From positions 1 through 64,000 of the forward strand of contig CACZBF010000013.1 of NCBI GenBank assembly GCA_902779355.1: 64,000 nt of DNA. The letters are read 5' to 3'. The DNA comes from an uncultured Lachnospiraceae bacterium (GTDB taxonomy: Bacteria; Bacillota; Clostridia; Lachnospirales; Lachnospiraceae). The notes beneath the pieces were generated by a model, which worked only from the letters and a program-made list of their open reading frames with translations, made no database searches and was not told the origin of the DNA. The position numbers and the translations under genes were made by a program. Positions 58,658 through 64,000 of this stretch are shown one piece after another; the first letter of the stretch is position 1, and each line of letters opens with the position of its first letter.

Positions 58658-60105
58658 AACTTTCGCTGAAAGCAAAGCTTCTTGTCATGAGTATGGTGCT
58701 GATCGTCCCCTTCATCATTGTGACGGGGTTTCTGGTCTATCAGCTGAACCGCGTGGCGGCCTCCTATGATGAGATCGTGCGGAATATCACGCGCGCCAAC
58801 GAATACAACACGGTATTTAAAGAAGATCTCGATTCCGTGATGTATCAGATGGTGGCGCGTTCTCTTTCTAAGGATGAGGTGGAGGACGAGATCGGCATGT
58901 CCAATCCGGACACGATGATCGCGGAGGCCTCGGCCTGCTTTGCGGATCTGGATGACGATACGACGTCGCCTGAAGCGAAGGAACGCCTGGGCAGTATTGT
59001 CAACCTCCTTGCGACGCTGCAGAAACGCGCTGACGAGATCAACGATACGGTCAAGGTCAGCGGTCATTACGATGAAAACATGACCCGGCTTGATACGGAC
59101 ATCCGGATCATCACCGAGCTGATCCAGGAGCGGATCTCGGAGTTCATCTATTATGAATCCGTCAGCATGGAATCGACACGCCGAGAAATGGAAGAGCAGA
59201 GGTATGTCCTCATTAATGCAGCTATTGTGACAGTGATTGCAACTGCTTTTGTTACGTTAATTCTGGCGATCATCATCATGCGCAGTATCACGAAGCCCAT
59301 CGACCAGCTGGTGTATGTCACGGAACAGGTGGCGCAGGGACGTTTCGATATCCGTGCGGATGTGCGGCAGGGTGATGAGATCGCGGCGTTAGCATCAAGT
59401 TTTAACAGTATGACACAGCGGATCGGCGAACTTGTGGAGCACAATCGCATGGAACAGATCAACTCCAGAAAACTGGAGCTAAAGCTCTTACAGGCGCAGA
59501 TCAACCCGCATTTCTTATATAATACACTGGACAATATCGTCTGGCTTTCTGAGGATGATCGTAAAGAAGATGTTGCTTCACTGGTGACGTCTCTATCAAC
59601 TTTTTTCCGTACGACTCTTTCCGGTGGCCGGGACTTTATTCCGCTTCGTGAGGAGTTAAACCATATCGAAGCCTATCTGCAGATCCAGCAGTTCCGTTAT
59701 CATGATATTCTGCGCTATCAGATCGCAATCCCGGAAGAATACTATTCCTGCAGCATCATCAAGATGACACTCCAGCCCATCGTGGAGAACGCATTGTATC
59801 ACGGTATCAAGAATAAACGCGGTATGGGCATGATCCGGATCACAGCAGAGGAGCGCGGAGACCGACTGGTCGTAATCGTCGAGGACGACGGGATCGGTAT
59901 GACGGAAAAGGAGCTGATCGAATTGATGCGGATCATTGACGGCAGGCAGAAACCGTCACCGGATAATACGGGCTTTGGGATGTCCAATGTGGCGGAACGA
60001 CTGCGTTTGAATTATGGAGAAGGATTTGGTCTGGTAGTGGACAGCGTGTACGGTCAGGGAACAAAAGTTGAAATTTTTATTCCGAAAAAGAACATAGAAG
60101 AATAA
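58654..60105 (+). CDS. YesM-type sensor histidine kinase
   Basis: A 483-aa membrane kinase: TM1 (9-29), an external four-helix-bundle-like sensor (30-184), TM2 (185-209), HAMP (210-262), the phosphorylated His286 in LQAQINPHFLYNTLDNI, and an ATPase domain (PIVENALYHGIKN; VEDDGIGM; GFGMSNV). The external helical domain lacks a sugar-binding fold, so it probably reads the lipoprotein encoded two genes upstream. GGGGAG precedes the ATG, which overlaps the regulator stop. Confidence 0.95.
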   Translation: MKLSLKAKLLVMSMVLIVPFIIVTGFLVYQLNRVAASYDEIVRNITRANEYNTVFKEDLDSVMYQMVARSLSKDEVEDEIGMSNPDTMIAEASACFADLDDDTTSPEAKERLGSIVNLLATLQKRADEINDTVKVSGHYDENMTRLDTDIRIITELIQERISEFIYYESVSMESTRREMEEQRYVLINAAIVTVIATAFVTLILAIIIMRSITKPIDQLVYVTEQVAQGRFDIRADVRQGDEIAALASSFNSMTQRIGELVEHNRMEQINSRKLELKLLQAQINPHFLYNTLDNIVWLSEDDRKEDVASLVTSLSTFFRTTLSGGRDFIPLREELNHIEAYLQIQQFRYHDILRYQIAIPEEYYSCSIIKMTLQPIVENALYHGIKNKRGMGMIRITAEERGDRLVVIVEDDGIGMTEKELIELMRIIDGRQKPSPDNTGFGMSNVAERLRLNYGEGFGLVVDSVYGQGTKVEIFIPKKNIEE

Positions 60106-60120
60106 AATATTCAACTTTTG

Positions 60121-60139
60121 TTCATAATTTATTCATAAT
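60121..60139 (+). promoter_or_regulatory. Direct repeats TTCATAAT, 11 bp apart (AraC-type operator candidate)
   Basis: TTCATAAT occurs at 60121-60128 and 60132-60139, one helical turn apart, upstream of the transporter operon. Their spacing suits the two helix-turn-helices of one AraC-type monomer, and the regulator is encoded just upstream. They lie about 60 bp before the -10 box. Binding is inferred. Confidence 0.4.
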
Positions 60140-60171
60140 CTGGGAAAAAATAATACATTTTGCTGAAATAA

Positions 60172-60199
60172 GTGCATCGCTTTTTTGATGCATTTTTTT
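60172..60199 (+). terminator. Intrinsic terminator of the kinase gene
   Basis: TGCATC and GATGCA pair around a T-rich loop and are followed by eight T. It separates the sensor genes from the transporter operon, whose -10 box (TATAAT, 60200-60205) starts in the T-run. Confidence 0.75.
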
Positions 60200-60241
60200 T
60201 ATAATCATTTTTGTAAAACCAACTGGGGCGATTTTCGTCCC
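60200..60241 (+). promoter_or_regulatory. Promoter -10 and 5'-UTR hairpin of the sugar ABC operon
   Basis: Perfect TATAAT (60200-60205) without a matching -35, as expected for an activator-dependent promoter. GGGGCGA (60225-60231) and TCGTCCC (60235-60241) form a 7-bp stem in the leader, upstream of AAGGAGG. Confidence 0.55.
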
Positions 60242-60261
60242 GAGAAAAAGGAGGGTATACT

Positions 60262-61347
60262 ATGAAAAAGAAACTTTTGAGTGTTTTGCTCACGGGTGTC
60301 GTAGCAGCAGGTATGCTTGCAGGCTGCGGCCAGACTGCAGCAGCTCCGGCAGCAACCGAGGCAGCAGCTCCGGCAGCAACCGAGGCAGCAGCTCCGGCAG
60401 CAGAACCGGCAGCAGAACCGGCAGCTACCGAAGAAGCTGAGGCAGAGGCTCCGGCAGCCAGCGGCGAGCTGATCAAGGTCGGTATCATCAACAACGACCC
60501 CAACGAGTCCGGCTATCGTACTGCGAACGACGCAGACCTGAAGGCTATGTTCACTGAAGAGAACGGCTATGACGCTTCCTTCGCATACAGCCTGAAGAAT
60601 GATGAGCAGATCGCAGCAGCACAGAAGTTCATCCAGGACGAAGTTGATTACCTGCTTCTTTCCGCAGCTGATACGGCTGGTTGGGATTCCGTGCTTCAGG
60701 ATGCAAACGATGCAGGCATCAACGTTATCCTGTTTGACCGTACCATCGATGCAGATCCGAGCCTTTATGTAGCTTCTATCGTTTCCGATATGGACAAGGA
60801 AGGCGAGAATGCAGTAAACTGGCTGGCTGATCAGGGTCTTGACGAGTACGACATCATCCACATCCAGGGTGTGATGGGCTCCGCAGCACAGCAGGGCCGT
60901 ACCAAGGCAGTCGATGACAAGTGCGCAGCAGAAGACAACTGGAACCTTGTAGAGCAGCAGACCGCTGAGTGGAACGCTGAGAAGGCACAGCAGATCGTAC
61001 AGTCCGTAATTGATTCCGGCAAGAAGTTCAATGTTATCTATGCTGAGAACGACGACATGGCAAAGGGTGCTGTTGCAGCACTTGACGCAGCAGGTATCAC
61101 GCATGGTGTAAACGGTGATGTCATTGTCATGGGCTTTGACTGCAATGAGTGGGCACTGGAAGAGCTTCTGGACGGCGATTGGAACTTCGATCAGCAGTGC
61201 AACCCGTTCCAGGCTTCCTACATTGATGAGATCATCAAGAAGCTGCAGAACGGCGAGACCATCTCTGAGAAGGTCATCGTCATGGACGAGAAGGGCTTCG
61301 ATGCTTCCGATATTACGCAGGATGATGTAGACACCTACGGAATCTAA
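60262..61347 (+). CDS. Sugar ABC transporter substrate-binding lipoprotein
   Basis: A 361-aa type I periplasmic-binding lipoprotein: lipobox LAGC (Cys22), an Ala/Pro/Thr/Glu linker (24-72) made of repeated AAAPAATE units, then two Rossmann-like lobes (KVGIINNDPNESGYR..., DEVDYLLLSAADTAGWDSVL, VYAENDDMAKGAVAALDAAG-like). It resembles the YtfQ/RbsB group and is the transport counterpart of the sensing lipoprotein at 56.5 kb, though the two are only distantly alike. AAGGAGG precedes the ATG. A terminator after it should make it more abundant than the downstream ATPase. Confidence 0.95.
   Translation: MKKKLLSVLLTGVVAAGMLAGCGQTAAAPAATEAAAPAATEAAAPAAEPAAEPAATEEAEAEAPAASGELIKVGIINNDPNESGYRTANDADLKAMFTEENGYDASFAYSLKNDEQIAAAQKFIQDEVDYLLLSAADTAGWDSVLQDANDAGINVILFDRTIDADPSLYVASIVSDMDKEGENAVNWLADQGLDEYDIIHIQGVMGSAAQQGRTKAVDDKCAAEDNWNLVEQQTAEWNAEKAQQIVQSVIDSGKKFNVIYAENDDMAKGAVAALDAAGITHGVNGDVIVMGFDCNEWALEELLDGDWNFDQQCNPFQASYIDEIIKKLQNGETISEKVIVMDEKGFDASDITQDDVDTYGI
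60337..60402 (+). repeat. 24-bp tandem repeat in the lipoprotein linker
   Basis: A 24-nt unit beginning GCAGCAGCTCCGGCAGCA occurs twice exactly (60337-60360, 60361-60384) and a third time for 18 nt. It encodes the AAAPAATE linker and may vary in copy number by slippage. Confidence 0.85.
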
Positions 61348-61369
61348 TCTTTAAGAACGAAGGACAAAG

Positions 61370-61415
61370 CGCGGTGCGGGCGTAAGAAAAAGAGTACGCT
61401 TGCGCCGCGTTTTTT
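61370..61415 (+). terminator. Attenuating terminator inside the sugar ABC operon
   Basis: CGCGGTGCGGGCGTA pairs fully with TACGCTTGCGCCGCG if G-U pairs are allowed, followed by six T. Placed between the binding-protein and ATPase genes, it likely lowers downstream expression. Confidence 0.85.
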
Positions 61416-61437
61416 AGAAAAGGGGTGAACGGGACCG

Positions 61438-62955
61438 GTGAGAGAAAACGCAATTCTGGAAATGCGAAAGATCGATAAGAGCTTCCCGGGAGTACGTGCA
61501 TTGCAGGGAGTGGATTTTACACTTTGTGAAGGCGAGATTCATGCGCTGATGGGTGAAAACGGCGCCGGAAAATCTACGCTGATTAAGGTATTGACCGGTG
61601 TGTACGGAAAAGACGGCGGAACGATCTCTTTAAAAGATCAGGGCGAAGTAACCATTCATTCGCCGCAGGATGCACAGAATTTAGGGATCAGTACTGTGTA
61701 TCAGGAGATTACCCTCTGCCCGAATCTGACGGTGGCAGAGAATATGTATATCGGGCGTACCAAAGGGACCATCCAGCATTGGAAAAAGATGGTACAGGAC
61801 GCTGACAAGATTCTTCAAAATTTGGATATTCCCGCAAAGGCATCGCAGCAGCTGGCCAGCTGCTCCATCGCGGTTCAGCAGATGGTGGCGATCGCTCGTG
61901 CGGTTGACATGGATTGTAAGGTTCTGATTTTGGATGAGCCGACATCCTCCTTGGATGAACAGGAAGTGGAGAAGCTGTTCGGGCTGATGAGGGATCTGAA
62001 AGCCAGAGGCGTTGGGATCATTTTCGTAACCCATTTCCTGGATCAGGTATATGAAGTATGTGATAAGATCACGGTCCTTCGGGACGGAACGCTGGTCGGC
62101 GAGTACGAGATCAAAGATCTTCCCCGCGTGCAGCTTGTGGCAAAAATGCTCGGAAAAGAGATGGATGATCTTTCCGACATCAAGAGCGAGCAGAATACCT
62201 ATCAGGGCGACGATGCGGATACGAAGGTATTTGAAGCAGAGAATCTGCAAAGCAACGCCGGGATCAAGCCATTTGATTTTTATATCAAAAAGGGCGAGGT
62301 CAACGGCTTCACAGGGCTTCTCGGATCCGGACGGAGTGAATCTGTACGGGCTATTTTCGGTGCAGACCGTGTTCTGCAGGGTACGGTAAAGAAAAACGGA
62401 AAGGTTGTGAAGATCGCGAAACCGCTGGATGCAATGAAGAACGGTATCGCTTATCTTCCGGAGGATCGAAAGGTAGACGGTATCATCGGAGATCTCTCCG
62501 TACGGGAGAATATCATCCTGGCGCTTCAGGTACTGACCGGGTTCTTCCGGCCTTTCTCCAAATCTCAGGCCAATAAGTTTGCGGATGAATATATCAAGAA
62601 GCTCAGTATTAAAACGGCTTCCGCGGATACGCCGATCAAATCCCTTTCCGGCGGCAATCAGCAGAAGGTGATCCTGGCGCGCTGGCTCCTTACCCATCCG
62701 GAGTATCTGATCTTGGATGAGCCGACCCGTGGAATTGACGTCGGAACCAAGGTGGATATCCAGAAGCTAGTGTTGGAGCTTGCATCAGAAGGTACCAGTG
62801 TGACCTTTATCTCCTCGGAAACAGACGAGATGCTGCGTACCTGCTCCAGACTGATTGTCATGCGTGACCGGAAGATGGTCGGAGAATTATCCGGCGATGA
62901 TCTGACACAGAGCAAGATCATGAGTACCATAGCTGGAGGTGAGAGCGAATCATGA
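61438..62955 (+). CDS. Sugar ABC transporter ATP-binding protein (tandem ATPase)
   Basis: A 505-aa protein with two ABC domains, as in RbsA/MglA/YtfR. Domain 1 (about 5-240): Walker A GENGAGKSTLIK, Walker B VLILDEPTSSLD. Domain 2 (about 255-500): the Walker A region is degenerate (GLLGSGRSES), signature LSGGNQQKVILARWL, Walker B LILDEPTRGIDVG. This asymmetry is normal for the family. The start is GTG with AGGGGTG about nine bases upstream. It overlaps the permease gene by 4 nt. Confidence 0.96.
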   Translation: MRENAILEMRKIDKSFPGVRALQGVDFTLCEGEIHALMGENGAGKSTLIKVLTGVYGKDGGTISLKDQGEVTIHSPQDAQNLGISTVYQEITLCPNLTVAENMYIGRTKGTIQHWKKMVQDADKILQNLDIPAKASQQLASCSIAVQQMVAIARAVDMDCKVLILDEPTSSLDEQEVEKLFGLMRDLKARGVGIIFVTHFLDQVYEVCDKITVLRDGTLVGEYEIKDLPRVQLVAKMLGKEMDDLSDIKSEQNTYQGDDADTKVFEAENLQSNAGIKPFDFYIKKGEVNGFTGLLGSGRSESVRAIFGADRVLQGTVKKNGKVVKIAKPLDAMKNGIAYLPEDRKVDGIIGDLSVRENIILALQVLTGFFRPFSKSQANKFADEYIKKLSIKTASADTPIKSLSGGNQQKVILARWLLTHPEYLILDEPTRGIDVGTKVDIQKLVLELASEGTSVTFISSETDEMLRTCSRLIVMRDRKMVGELSGDDLTQSKIMSTIAGGESES

Positions 62956-64000
62956 GTAAAGACAGTGCGAAAGGTGGATTTTGGAAAAGACTGGTTAGCC
63001 ATCAGATGTTTATCCCTCTGGTTGCGTTGATCCTGCTTGCCGTCATCAATCTGGTTCATGACCCATCATTTTTCAAGATTACACTTGGAACAAATAATGC
63101 CGGATTTCCCGTGCTTTCGGGATCTTTGATCACAATATTGGACTATGGCTCAGAGCTTGCGATCCTGGCGATTGGTATGACGCTCGTGACTGCGGCATCC
63201 GGCGGGCAGGATATCTCGGTTGGTGCGACGATCGCCATTGCCGGTTCTGCGATGCTTCGCGTTCTGTGCGGCGGCGATTCCCGTCCGGATGCGCTTGCGG
63301 CACCGATCATCGTGGGCTTTATCGTTGCCTGCCTTGCCGGTATGGCTTGCGGTGCCTTTAACGGTATGCTGGTTGCGTATTTCAAGATACAACCGATGAT
63401 CGCAACGTTGATCCTGTTTACGGCAGGTCGTTCGATCGCAGCCTGGATCAACAACAATGAGCTCCCGATCGTGCCGGATCCGAAGTTCGGATATTTCGGA
63501 AGTTTCATTCCGGGGATTCCGATCCCGACTACTGTATTTATTGCAGCGGCTTGTATCATTGTGATCGCGTTGGTATTGCGGTTTACGAACCTGGGTCTCT
63601 ATACACAGGCGGTCGGTATCAACGAGAGTTCTTCCAGACTCAATGGTATCAATCCGAATTTCATCAAGTTTATCACATTTGTGATCCTCGGATTGTGTGT
63701 GGCGGTTGCGGCACTGATCAAGGTCAGCCGTCTTTCCACCATCAACTATTCCGTCATCGCAAAAGATATTGAAATGGACGCCATCCTGGCAGTGGCTCTT
63801 GGCGGCAACTCGTTGGCCGGCGGAAAATTCAATATGTGGGCATCGATCCTCGGTGCTTATATCATTCAGTTCCTGACTACGACGCTTTACAAGTTCAACG
63901 TGAGTTCGGATGCACTTGCTGCTTACAAGGCAGTCGTCGTCATCATTCTTGTCGTTGTCAGTGCACCAGTGTTCCGTGATGCGATTTCCAAACTGACAAA
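62952..64000 (+). CDS. Sugar ABC transporter permease, partial (YtfT/RbsC-like)
   Basis: The reading frame opens at ATG 62952 (overlapping the ATPase stop) and runs past the window end; 349 codons are visible. It is a hydrophobic permease: MSKDSAKGGFWKRLVSHQ, a first helix MFIPLVALILLAVINLV, then LAIGMTLVTAASGGQDISVG, the hallmark loop of RbsC/YtfT-type permeases. YtfT-type systems often have a second permease (YjfF) next, which would lie beyond the window. Confidence 0.95.
   Translation, partial: MSKDSAKGGFWKRLVSHQMFIPLVALILLAVINLVHDPSFFKITLGTNNAGFPVLSGSLITILDYGSELAILAIGMTLVTAASGGQDISVGATIAIAGSAMLRVLCGGDSRPDALAAPIIVGFIVACLAGMACGAFNGMLVAYFKIQPMIATLILFTAGRSIAAWINNNELPIVPDPKFGYFGSFIPGIPIPTTVFIAAACIIVIALVLRFTNLGLYTQAVGINESSSRLNGINPNFIKFITFVILGLCVAVAALIKVSRLSTINYSVIAKDIEMDAILAVALGGNSLAGGKFNMWASILGAYIIQFLTTTLYKFNVSSDALAAYKAVVVIILVVVSAPVFRDAISKLT

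Noticed and set aside
60337-60402. Short tandem repeats as a CRISPR array
   Set aside because: The 24-nt units are contiguous with no spacers and encode the lipoprotein linker in frame.

Overview
The window reads as chromosomal DNA of an anaerobic, low-to-mid G+C Firmicute, most likely a Clostridia member of the Lachnospiraceae type. Reasons: Gram-positive lipoproteins with LxxC lipoboxes, consensus sigma-A promoters (TTGxxx-17-TATAAT), strong AGGAGG ribosome sites, ECF vitamin transporter genes, HrcA-type CIRCE control, a TPP riboswitch in front of thiT, YesM/YesN-type sugar sensing, MutS2 without MutL nearby, and DUF3737/VanW/CgeB-type proteins. No rRNA, tRNA, CRISPR array, prophage or transposase gene was seen.

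Layout. 1-4.8 kb: small single genes (aldo/keto reductase; a 90-aa protein with a double-glycine-type leader; an M13 peptidase lipoprotein; a small lipoprotein; a 74-aa acidic helical protein). 4.85-12.5 kb: P-type ATPase, phosphofructokinase, the dnaX-ebfC-recR recombination/replication operon, and a six-TM chemoreceptor. 12.6-15.2 kb (minus): thiT-thiN under a TPP riboswitch, followed by a DRE-TIM aldolase-like gene. 15.2-29 kb: a long, tightly packed plus-strand run with EAL phosphodiesterase, hflK-hflC, a response-regulator diguanylate cyclase, an Hpt protein, a GH13 glucosidase, DUF3737, a PatB-like C-S lyase, a MATE exporter, an MBOAT/SGNH polysaccharide O-acylation pair, a CgeB-type glycosyltransferase and nth. 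29-38.3 kb: VanW-type wall protein, AIR-synthase-like protein, Lrp regulator with aminotransferase, ecfA1-ecfA2-ecfT, then truA and trmL. A 307-bp imperfect inverted repeat sits between ecfT and truA. 38.3-43.7 kb: cyclic-nucleotide-binding protein, a highly expressed-looking membrane protein, aspartate kinase, and a response regulator whose probable kinase partner lies tail-to-tail on the other strand. 43.7-47.4 kb (minus): mutS2, UDP-sugar pyrophosphorylase, histidine kinase. 47.4-55.8 kb: an HtrA-like protein lacking two catalytic residues, YhaM, RlmD, NudC, Nudix, GPH symporter, lipase-like hydrolase, orphan CheW. 55.8-64 kb: CIRCE-controlled hsp20, then a sugar-sensing three-component set (binding lipoprotein, AraC-type regulator, YesM-type kinase) directly followed by a sugar ABC transporter (binding protein, tandem ATPase, permease cut by the window end).

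Most notable: (i) the 307-bp hairpin element; (ii) a double-glycine-type small protein gene whose promoter is preceded by two 9-bp direct repeats spaced exactly 21 bp, as for LytTR-type regulators; (iii) five genes with a sigma-A promoter placed so that transcription should begin at the start codon, with no Shine-Dalgarno site (candidate leaderless mRNAs), including the divergent mutS2/HtrA-like pair; (iv) a pseudo-HtrA; (v) a diguanylate cyclase with a second, degenerate GGDEF domain that retains an RxxD motif.

All calls are from reading the sequence; no searches were run.
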